Part shown: positions 1-12,400 of the stretch, piece after piece | Layout of the letters: each line of letters starts with the position of its first letter | How positions within the stretch are numbered: the first letter of the stretch is position 1 | Origin: Owenia fusiformis | Taxonomy: Eukaryota; Annelida; Polychaeta; Sabellida; Oweniidae | Reading direction: 5' to 3' | Assembly: GCA_903813345.2 (NCBI GenBank) | Contig: CAIIXF020000007.1 | Coordinates: 36,974,759-37,038,758, forward strand | Length of the DNA stretch: 64,000 nt | Position numbers and translations under genes: made by a program | Notes under the pieces: generated by a model | Told to the model about the DNA's origin: nothing | What the model saw: only the letters and a program-made list of their open reading frames with translations | Databases searched by the model: none

Positions 1-159
1 AGAAGTATCACTCAGCAACTTCACGTGTAGAGTAACTCAATCAATCCAGGATTCATACATAAGTACTCGAAGCACCAACTATATCGGTAATACAGCGACG
101 TTTTACATTTAGAGTCGATTCTCACAGCCAATCAAACCAATGCTTTCTGTATCACGTTT

Positions 160-325
160 CAACCTGCGGTATATGCCAAACTCACCTGTGGTATATGACA
201 TATTCTGCAAGTGAGTATGACATATTCCGCAGGTGAGTATCGGGTATTCGCTGAAATCAATGAATCGCATATTCACTGCGGAATATGCCATATACCGCGG
301 GTGGGTATGGCATATTCAGCCGTAT
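160..325. repeat. Degenerate short tandem repeat at left edge
   Basis: Words such as GGTATATGACATATTC and GCGGAATATGCCATA recur about every 22-30 bp, some inverted. The rest of the first 430 bases shows no gene. Confidence 0.6.
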
Positions 326-429
326 CACAAATACAGCGCAACCATGAATAAATGCCATGTTCCGCGCAACATTTCATTGTGTACGTGCTGTATTACAAGG
401 TGAACTTATACAGTAATTATGAAAAATAA

Positions 430-3400
430 TTAAAACGCCTTTGAGAATATGATGTGCGTAGCTTTGATATCATTGTTGAGTATTACCTTTTGGTTTTCGA
501 ACTTATCCCTTACTGCTACGTAGGCATTGTCGAACTCGGCGAACACGTTGTCGAATCCTCTCTGAAATGTACAACTCAGTGATTCAATTTTGCTCCTGCT
601 CCAGATACGCGATTATAAATACGTATGTCCGATTCTTTATCACTGAAGACAATAGCAATGTATGATCAATAAGACATACAGATTTACAAATATGACACAA
701 TACTTTCTCATATTTTTACAAATTAACTCTAAAGAAATTGTCATAGGCTTACCTCTACAGATTTATGATGTTCTTCTGTGAATTTCTTCATGGTCTCTTC
801 AAGCTGTGACTTTGAAATTATATCAAGACTTTGCGAAGGTTCTGTCACACCATTCCTCCAGGAATTAACACTGTTGTTCCATCGCTGAAGGAACTCGGAA
901 ACCAAAGCATGATCGGTTTCATTTATATATTGTAACACGTTAGCTGATTCGTTTAATGATAAAGATGTCCCCAGATCGCTGTTGTCAGATATACTCTCTT
1001 CAAACTCTTGATACCATAACCCAAGACCAAGGTTAAACCTAATAAAAAACAAGCTGCGATAACATTGGTACCTGTTACACTGCTGGGTTGAGTCTAACGA
1101 AGCATTTTTGTAACGAAGGTTAGCGAAAAAATTGTGTCCACACTGGCTTTATCCAACCCTAACGAAGCAATTATTTGGTGTTACACTGCACTTAAAATGC
1201 TTCGTGAATGTGATCATTCCGTACACATGTCCATACATTTTTCCTATCATTTCGATTTTTATATATTTCAGCTGTCAATACGATTACAAGTACCGTTTTC
1301 ATTTTCTATCATTTCCTTAGGAAAACATATGGAATAAAAATAGGCCTATGTTAATTACTAGGAGGAATTGGATTTGGGGTTTATACAGACGACTAGTATG
1401 TAAAATCGTATAAAAACGTTCAATTTCCAAATGGACTTCTCAGTTATATTTCAAATAGTGTAGCCATTACTAAAATACCTCGGTGTTCGGCTGATGGTTT
1501 AACTCACGCGGTCCTAACTTCGATCGTTAATTTGAATTTTCGACCTACCAGATGCTTGAAAATCAAGGATTGCGAGTCTTATACTGCACCGTTTTTCTTC
1601 AAACCTATACCATTAAAAGCAAAACAAAATTGCCTTTATGTCGGTGCATTACTTTATTGTAAAGAGTCCCTCGTTCTAGCAGCGTTTTGGTCCCCAGCTG
1701 TTAGAAGGCCTTCTTACAGCTTGGGACAAAAATGCCGCTGGAAGTAGGGACTCTGTTTAAGAGAATAATGTACCATCAGAAAGGGATTTTTGTTATGCTT
1801 TGAATGGTACAATTTGGAAGAAAAACGTTGCAGTATGAGACTCATAATCCTTGATTTTCAAACATCCGGTAGGTCAAAAATTCAAATTAACGGTCGAAGT
1901 TAGGACCGCGTGTAACTACTATTTCATGACCAATTCATTTTAATATGAATATTACCCGTCTCGCCAATACATGCATATTTGAGTGAGTTATAAATAGTAT
2001 GTTAAATTAGTATGTTAATACATCAGCCGTCCGTTGAATTCGAAAATGGCGCAAATAGGAAGAAACTTGAATATCAGTTGTAAGCATCGTCTTACGACAT
2101 ATCTGAATAGTGTTTGGGGCTGGCCTAAAACATGCAGCCTCTCTGTGGCAAGTATCTGTCGACAAGAAACAATTTTGGCCACTGTTCCTTGTCCGCAGGT
2201 TTTACCGTACATGTATACGGAAGTTTTGAAACGTAATTAATTCAATATATTTAATTTAAACATGAAGTTTAAATTCAATTACAATTTAAAATCGTCGAAG
2301 AATAAAATAATGGAACGATTAGTACAAGTACATGTATTGCAATGGGGCGATAGCCAGTTGAATACGATTTCTGAAGAGAGACATTTTCGAATCAATCAAA
2401 TCGGCTATATTCCCTGATATGATTCACCGGGAAGCAATTGTATCAGTATCATGGAATTAACACCTTTAGAATTACATTCAAGGTATAATTATTCGAGGCG
2501 CAAGAAAAATTAATATAAACATGTATGCTACAACTTTCTATTTAGTAAGCATATCTTATGTAATTTCAAAAGTTTACCCTTCCACACTTGAGACAGAGTT
2601 TTCCGAAAGAGGGACATTTAAATATTCTAGGTTTATTCTCTAATAGTTCAGATAAACGTTTCAAAACTACCGTATACATATACGGTAAAACCTGCGTTTT
2701 TTAGATTTAATACTTTTTGTCATATCAATGCGAGTAAAGGCAGGGAATCGAATGAAATGCTACGAAAGACGGTAAATCACATTTGTACGTGGCGTTTAGG
2801 GCTTGAGTTAGCGTCAATCAGTGACGCAAATAGGTAATTATTTTAATCAAAACGTAGCATTATAATAATACGTACTTAAAAACATGTTCTTTCCTTGCGA
2901 TTCCTCTCATTTAATACAAAATGATGAATGTGCCCTTTATTACGCGCATGCGCAAACCGCCAACTAAGCATTTTCTAACGAAGCTACCTGTTACACAGGC
3001 CAAAAAAGCTTCGTTGGGAGCTAACCTTCGTCGAATTTTCTACTCAATTGCTTCGTTATCAACTAAGCTTTTCCAACGAAGGCGGAAGTGTTACACTGGC
3101 CCAAAATTGCTTCGTTACGAAGCTTTTTGTCAAATTGCTTCGTAACGAAGCATTTCAACTGGCCTGTGTAACAGGGGTCATTAAGAGGATAAACCCATCT
3201 AAAAATATGCGTTTTGGTGAAAGTTGGCATAATTCGATTAAAACGAACCCACGAGTCCCGAAAATGGAAAGACCAGAGTTATAAGAAACATCTTAGAGCA
3301 TTTTTCAAATTTTCGTCAACAAGGTTTCGCAAATTTTGAATACGAGATGTCATGGCGAATGTAGAAAAGGTGCCCATCGGAGCACAATTAAAACTTTGGA

Positions 3401-6400
3401 GTTCAAAACCTTGCCAATTAATTTTTCTTACATTTCTTTATTACCATACATATGGTAGGATAGCTGATACATGTCATAAACTATGGAATTCACTGTCGCC
3501 ATGTTGACGTACACATCTTGTATTGTCGAACGCCTTTTCCTATTCCCAGTTCCTGCCGCTGCAGCAGCGTTTAGTTTTGGGCATTCAGCTATGATGATAT
3601 GTAAACAGCTACAACAATCAGACAAAATATTCTAAAGTTCATAGTGTGAGCATATTGGATCTTTAACGCAACTGTGTTCAAATTGCTTTTAAATAAAAAC
3701 TGTACGTCATTGTAATAATTGACTCAAAACTGAAATATATATATATTATTATTGTAAAAAAAACTTTACACAGGTACTGTAACCATATAATATTTTTCTC
3801 TTTCGATGCAATAAACTAGTTTTTAACCTTAATAGGAACATACCCTACTGCCTGTCCAGCGGTACCAGGTAAGCAACCACCCCCGATTTTAAGTGCACTG
3901 TTTCCAAGGCTTTCTCCTGCCAGACTTTCACCTGCATAATACACAATACAAAATTTACAAAATGAATACATACTTATCCGTCCAATCCGCTTAATGATGT
4001 AATGATCAAAATGCATGATTAAAAAGGATACATAAGTCAAAAGAGCAAAATTTGAAATTAACAATTGTACTTCAATAATGTCCTACCAATAGCCTCGCCT
4101 ATAGCTTTGAGGCAGCGATACTTTGAACTAAATGATGCAGCTGCATCGACTGGTTTGGGAATGTATCGTTTCTTTCTTTTTGGCCTTGCCAATGGATAGC
4201 TATGGTCATCGACATGTATGGTGTCACCATTCAGATAACGACGTTTACGTCTGGAAAATATATTTCAAAATACGACGATAATATTAAAATCAAATATCAA
4301 CCATAGTGCATCTTTTCGTCAGATATCTATTTATAACTAACCAAGTATTTAAAAATTAGCCTGCCGTCCAAATAGCGATGAAAATGAATTTAAGCTGAAT
4401 ATCAACTTACTTTTTACCGATTGCCTTTCCTAATGTGTATACCCTACGTCCAATAGAATATATAGGTCCAAATCCGGGTACCATAGGCAGAAGGCAGTCA
4501 AGGATTAGTTTCTTGGCACAGTCACATGACATTGGTGTCACAGCCTCATAGTTACGTACGCTGGTAGAAACAGTTGATACACCAGGTCCTCTCCCACCTC
4601 CTACATATTACAAGGCAATTGGTGCATAATAATGATTATCTCAAATTACGTTAACTGTATAAATCAAACTGAAATATATTTTGCAGGAACACCAAATGTC
4701 TATTATGCTTACTATACATAGAGCTGTTCACAAAATAAAAGAAATATGCTATCTTTGGTGAGCACTTATTTTCTTTATGGCTTATACAAATAAAGATGTT
4801 AATTCAGGTATCCCGCCCTTCATTTTGCATTTTGAAATTGTGCATAGCATGCATCAAGCATTATATTTATCATATATAGAAATATCCCAACTGAGGCACA
4901 TACCTATATATCCCCCTCCTCCCCCTCCCCCTGGTCCCCAACCACCACCACCGCATACATTAGGGGGAATACGTGACATCTCTTGGCGACGCTGTAGCAT
5001 GACATCGAGATCGTTTGTCCTGAGAACCCCACAAAGGTAGTCCCAAAGTAATTTTATTCCAAAGGCTAGGCACAAAAGGAAGTTTCGTTTTTGCCTAGGT
5101 TTCTCACGAACCTCTACTGGAACTATAAGTGTTGTGTTGGCTTCAATGTCACCAATAGTTGGAACAGTCTGTAAAATAAAACTGAAGTATCGATCGTTTT
5201 ATTAGACTCCAAGATGAGAGAAACGAACGATTTCCCCAAAATTAAATGTCATTTAGTGTATCTTTGTTTCGTGTCATATCCCTATAAGCATATTTTTAAA
5301 AGGTCATCATTTTCGCTGGAAATGCAGATTTGATAAAAATGATTTTCTTTTTAAATTTGATAGTAGACATTAGAAGATAATCTTAACCTGTATGAATTCA
5401 AGTGTTGGATGATTGTTTGGAAGTGCAAATCTAAGGTTTTGTGCTCTTATCAATCCATGGTTCGTAATAGTGAATACAATTTCATTCTTTTCTCCCTCTT
5501 CCAAGGCAGTTAGGTCGACTTGTCGTGGCTCTATTGTAACAACTGGCATTGGCACCTAAAATAATACATAGTATATCATTTTTTGTACTGAATATGCTTC
5601 TGTATTGTTCTATATATACATTCACATTCATTCTTCAATGTTTAGTTATAGCTTCGTTATATTGCATACAACTTACCTCGGTTTCAAATGTTGAATCTAA
5701 GGTGACTATGTATTTGTCCTGATATGTAACAGGTGTAACAGTCCAGCTATACTTCACTGCCGTTCTCTGTAGGAAGACTGTAATGTTCGGGTAAGCTGGA
5801 GATGCCAGAATGACAGCACTGTATGACGTATGCCTGTCTGCACTCACTTCTAAATTGTAGTATGCCTCTTCAATATCGTCAAACAGCAGTTCTGTTACAC
5901 AAGACCAATAATCATTTTATACGGATTTCTGGTCTTGGAAAATAGTATTTAATGAAATCTCACTCACTTTTTTGCAATTAAATTTTTGTAATTAATTACA
6001 GTAGAGTACCCTGGGCGCAGAGCCTAGTTATAAACTACCGACAAAGAAGCTCTCTCTTTTAAGAAGTGAAATCCAACGAATGCGAAGGATAGTAGAGTTA
6101 AAATTTTGTTAATAAAAAGGTAAGCATAATTAAGCATTGATATCATAAACTAAAATTTTAAGATGGAAGTACCTGTGCTGTTTGAGGTCGTGTAGGTTTC
6201 AATAACGTTTCCCTTTTGCGGATTCCTTAGCCTCACTTTAGCACCCACGACCAACGGGTCACCATCAGTGTAATATGTATATTCATCTTCTACTCGTATT
6301 CTCAAATCAACTTCATTACTTGACGTGATAAGAATTTTATATCCAATTACAACCTCAGTTAGTTTTGAACGAACTATCATTGAACCACGCCGGTCTCCAA

Positions 6401-9400
6401 TCGGTTCCGTTGGAGGTACTGTTATCGATAAAGACAGTGTTGCTTTTGTTGAGGCAGGGATGGTGAAAGCACCATCCGAGCTGACGGTATAATTATCTGT
6501 AAATCGTGAAGAATGTGTTTATATTGATCAATATATTGGCCTATTATTGAAGGGAATTATGTGTGACTTGTGAGTTTAGAGAAATAAATAACTCAACTTT
6601 ATCTCTAAATGCATATAGTAGCATTCCTACTCTGAACAAAAGATGAAGTTAAGCAAATGTGGGATCCACTATACTTGTTTTAAAAACTACAATACCAGTC
6701 CCAATTTCTATTCATAAGTGCAATCACTTCGTAATATTACCTGATTCAGGTGAAAACGAGATGAGAGATATCAAAGGGTCACCACTTAGTTGAACTCTTA
6801 CATCAAGAGCGGAAATTATTCCTTCGTTACTAATATCAATCTACAATAAAACACATAAAAATAAAAAAATATTATGATTTATTACCAAAGTTGGAGTAAG
6901 CGAACCCGAGTACACCTTACGTTAAGTTGTTTATTGTTTATATATTATAATAAATGTCAAATATCTCGTTATGTTAATTGGTGAATTATTTAAAGAGTAT
7001 TTGTTTACCTCAAAAATCTTTTGCTCCCCTCTATTCACACTTGTAGAGAGGAAATTTGGGTTCGCTCTAAGCAAAGGTGTCCGAACATCGAGCCTTAGAT
7101 TTAACCAGTATATAGCAACTGTCCCAGACTGGGAACTAAATATAATGCCAATCCTCCCTCGTACAGACCCATTGGCATCTAATTCAATATCAAATGGCAT
7201 ACTTTGACCTCCATCTAGGTCAGACAAAAACAGTTTATCGCTGGTAGCGGTTCTATTACTGGGTTTTACAATAAGTCTTGTAAGTGGTGGTCCAAATCCT
7301 CTCAACTAAAACAGATATTGTATAACACTGCATTAACGTTTTTTGGATTTTTCAAATGATTTACACACTGAACTTGTAATGTTATTTTAAGTTATAAGTC
7401 AACTGAATAGCCAGAGTAAATGTATTGCTTTGTATTGCGCATACAAACATTGTATACCTGAACCGATATGTTGTATAGTGGCAGAGATCCAGTATTAACT
7501 AGCTGAGCAACTTTTGTCAAATTGCTATCATCTAAAAATCTTCTGTGATAGGCACTTGCAGGCTGCACTTGCATCCCCAGCACTGTCCATTGGGCTTGAT
7601 TAGTACACCTGTCTTCAGACGGGTGTTGAGCACCCTGTCATAAAATACATATGTAATTATATAGCAATAAATTGGAATCAATGTTAATTTGACAATGTGA
7701 ACTATGATTGCATTTACTTACAACTTCGAATAAGCCACTGTCTGCAGGGTTCGGGTAGTATACTGCTGCATAGCGCCCTCTATCTACTAGATCGGTAAGT
7801 GCTGGTATTTTACGAATTCTTCCTTTGTTCTTTACACTAATATCAAGCAGGGGTAAGGATATAGTTAATAAACAATTACAATTGTAATAAGTAATTGTAA
7901 TTGTAATTAAAACTTTGTCATAATTTTTCAATTCTTAAAACGTCAAGAGTAGATGTATAAGGGTTTGAATATCAAAAAGATCCTTAATGGAAGCCCTATT
8001 TGGTTTGTATTTCAATTTGTTAATTTTATAACTTCGGTAGCAATGAAGTATTTTATTTTCATTCCTGACTGATGTTATTTATTGTTTCTTTTTCACTTAG
8101 ATCATAATTTTCGATAATTGAGATAATTGTTTTTCATTTTGACTTTTAACTGCTTCCTTTTTATGATATAATGTTATTCATGTGTGATCTATCGCCTTTA
8201 TTTGATTGAAAGTATGACTGTTAATAACAAATTATTACCAAATGTGCACCAGCACTGTCCCTCTTTTATTTTCCCATTCCTCCTCAAAAAGGTCAACGTT
8301 TCCATAAATGTAGACTTCCGATGGTTGTGATAAGATACCACTGACAGACAATGACGTCACTGTGGCATTGTAGCTTAATGGGACGCTCAGCTTAAAGGTG
8401 TAGATATCCGAACCAATAACATTTTCTACGCGCATGCGAACGTCCTTAAGTAAAAAAGAAACATATAATAAAAACGTTGATGTATGCTTTCAAGATTCTA
8501 ACGGTTGAATATAATTACCTTATTACAAATATGATAGCAATTTAAAAGTATCAAAATGCGTAAGTAAAACTTAGCACATTTTTAAAATCAAGCAATGTTT
8601 ACATTCATTTGAATTAATATCATTATATTATTTATGTTAATATAATATCTATGTTAATATAATAATAAGTAAAGTATTCACAGAATATATATAACTTACA
8701 TAAGGTTCCTTCTGTGCCACAGTCCTAAGCCAAATCAATAAACCGGATCTTGGATCAAGAGACATTCCTGAAGGCCCATTCAGCAGCTGCCATGTTATTG
8801 GTCTAGTTCCCTACAATGATATCTACGTGATGAAATATTTGTAATTTACATATTTGTAATTTAACCATTGAAACTTTAAGAGCTTAATACAATTACTATA
8901 ATATATACTATACATTTATATGGAATGAATTTGCATATGTACTCTATGCATAATTTATACTTAATTATACCGTACCTGTTTTATATTCATTTGAGCTTCA
9001 TATCTCTTCCCTTCCCGGGCAGAGGTGAGATTAACCTCTTTAAAAAATGGCGCAATTACTATATCTTGACACGACTCTCCTTCCCAGGGTAGAATACATG
9101 AACATTGTCCAAACAAACATATTCCATGAGGTGGTGTTTCATTACGTCCACAAGCACTGCTTGGACATGTGGGGTGGTACTTGAATGTAACCTTAAATAA
9201 GGAATATGCCAGATTAATGGTAGAACACATGAACACTGTCCAAACAAGCGAATTCCATGAGGTGGTGTTTCATTTCGTCCACAGGCACTGCTTGGACATG
9301 TAGGGTGGTACTTGATTGTAACCTAAAATAAGGAACACGCCAGATTAATGGTAGAATACATGAACATTGTCCAAACAAACAAATCCCATGAGGTGGGTTT

Positions 9401-12400
9401 TCATTTCGTCCACAGGCACTGCTTGGACATGTAGGGTGGTACTTGAATGTAACCTAAAATAAGGAACACGCCAGATTAATGGTAGACTACATGTACATTG
9501 TCCAAACAAACAAATTCCATGAGGTTGGTTTTCATTTCGTCCACAGGCACTGATTGGACATGTAGGGTGGTACTTGAATTTAACCTTTAGAGAAAAATAA
9601 GCACAACGGTAGAGTTTTGAACGTTGTCAAAACATACCAATCCCATGAGCTGGTGTTTCATTTCAATCACAAGCACTGCTTGGGGATCTACATGTAGGGT
9701 GGTATTTGAATTTAGCATGGGCCTAGATGTGTATTTCAAAATATATTGATTTACTTGACAATTGATAACATCCTATAAGTTTATACATACTCTTTGGTTT
9801 GTCATTTCGTCTCCTGGTTTTCCTACATTTACAGGGACTTCGCCAACTTGCTTTGGACTAATACAACGCACTTGTTCACGTGACAGCCACTGACCAATCA
9901 CATCGATATCACCGAAACGACATCTATACAATCCATCACTACTGTTCTCAAAATTGTGCCCGATTACGTTGACCACAGTGCCACCTATGTCAGGTCCTGT
10001 TGACGGGGCAACAAGGAGAACTGTAGGAATGGGCAAACAATAAGGCCCGTAGAATGTTCTGTTGCACTCACTGCATAGCTCCCCGGCCCAATTTACTGAC
10101 GAACATGTACATCCACCTTAATTAAAGAAATATTATGATACATTACGCATTTAAACTAACATGTCTTTGACATCTTCATTTTCAAAATACCCCAAAAACG
10201 CCAGTGATTTTCTATAGATGTACGTTCATATGTGGACTTAAATTTAGTTGAATCAAATCACCTGACATCTCGTCACAGTATCCATTGACACATGGCGGGC
10301 ATGGCTCGCAATCCTGACCCCAATACAACTCTTGGCATTGTGAGCAGTCATTCCCCGCATAGGAAGAAAAACATGAACATGTGTCTGGTTGCAAACAGTA
10401 TCCTCTTTGTGAACAATTGTTCACATTGTAACATGTTGCATCTGCACAGGTCTCTCCAGTCCAACCCCCGGTGCATTCGCAAACATTTGGTCCAACACAG
10501 TTGCCATTACCATAGCAGTCAGAGACCTTTATATAAAAGTAGTATCAAAATTTCAACATTACGACATACTAGACAGATGTATGCCGTACACCCCGCGATT
10601 AAATAAATCCAACGGGATTCTTAGTTTTTCTGTCGTATTATGGTCATTCAAAAGGTTTTGCACAAAAGTTTCTCAAGAGATGAGATTTACTATGTTAACA
10701 TGCAATTTTATACACATAATAGTATCACCCTTCTTACAAGTACATATCAAATTTCAGGACCGTAAGCAAAGCATTTCCTACATTGACTTTAAAATTTGAA
10801 CAAATCGGCCCATTGTCCATATGACATCATGAAAATAAATTCATTTTCTTGATGCCTCGATAGACTGAAATGGTTTGGTCAATCTTTATTCGTTCAGCTG
10901 TTAGTCAGGTTATGGTGTAACTAATTTATATTTGATCTAAAGAAATAGTTCTTAATATGTAGTCTATCCCTTTCAGAAATGCATTATTTGTAGCTTTATG
11001 TCCAGTCTAAAGATTAATGTCTGAACCATCCTAGCTCTAGGATGTCAAGTCTTCTTATGACTGCAGCTATCCTCTGTCAATACATTTCTTTTTCTCTAAT
11101 TCCATCTAGGAATACTTAGCGATGCCTATTTTGCGTCATCATATGCAATGTCTTAATGCATGAATGAATATAACACTGTTTCCCCATATTTATTATGTAT
11201 TCTATCAATTGGTGTTTTCTGCTACAACTTTGTTATTTGGAGCCATATTCTACAGCATTGCATAAATCCATGAGAATTTTGATTACATCATAAAATCAGG
11301 TGATTTGTTGAATATGTTTGAAGAGTTAGTTCACAGTCATTCTTCTACATAATCAAAGAAATCAAGATTGGACATATTGATATAAAATTTATTTTTGCCA
11401 TGAGAACAATACTAATTATTGTTTTAAATTTAAGTAGACAGTTTTAGACAGTAAATTTAGCATGTTCAGTAATATTGTTCTTTATATGTTACAAGTTTTC
11501 CTTTTCAAAATGATATGGACCATTGCGTCATCACCCTGGTTACTATAGCAACCATAAATTATTAAGTAGTTGACGTATACGCATAAAACCCTAAGAGTGT
11601 AAGGAGATAAGATAGGGCCACAAACCTATAAAGTTTATACAAGATTGGTTCATTATTTATACAAATAGACATATTTGTGCAAAACTTTTTGATCAACCCT
11701 TTAAGATCGGTTCATTATTTATACAAATAGACATATTTGTGCAAAACTTTTTGAACAACCCTTTTAGAATTGAATAAGAGAGCAAGTCGGCTTTATGTAA
11801 GATATGCATTAGAACTATAAAATTGAGAGGTCCTGCTTTACCTGCTTACATGAGACTTGATTACATGTTGGCCCCTGCCAGCCATCAACACAGCGACATC
11901 TATCAGGTCTAACACATTCGCCATGGTTAGAACAGTTGTTCACAGCAAAGCATGTAAATACTTTTCCTGATAACATTGGAATGTAAACTACCTCTGCAGC
12001 ATTAAATGCATCTGCTTTATCAAATATGCGTTCATCTGCATATGCTTCTACAGCGCTTCCCCACCAGTTGTGCGTAGCGTTTATGATGTTATCACCATCA
12101 TATGCGACATAAAGCTCATAAACGCTTGAAGGGTTTTCTAGTATATTGTAATGCATCGAATAATTCCCCGACGTTGTCCTTATGATGCCTTGCGATGCAA
12201 CGTTGTCAGTGAATGCGTTATCAGTTAACGTTCCTCTATTATTCGCTATGTTATCTGGGTGTAGGTAAACCATCGTCAGGCCTTCGTTTCTCAAGAATTC
12301 ATTTCCGACAATGTGAACTTCACTTTTGACCCGTCTGTTATCATAACGATAATATATTGGATGTAAATCTATTAGATTTGACGACCCGCTATTATATTCT

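Noticed and set aside
3819-3843. Stop codon right after exon 35 as the end of the giant protein
   Set aside because: A GTATGT donor in matching phase 2 leads to exon 36, whose frame continues in phase into exons 37 and 38.
9059-9247. Cysteine-containing alternative frame over the exon-22 array
   Set aside because: It arises from the frameshift between 131-bp units and ends soon after; it is not an independent gene.
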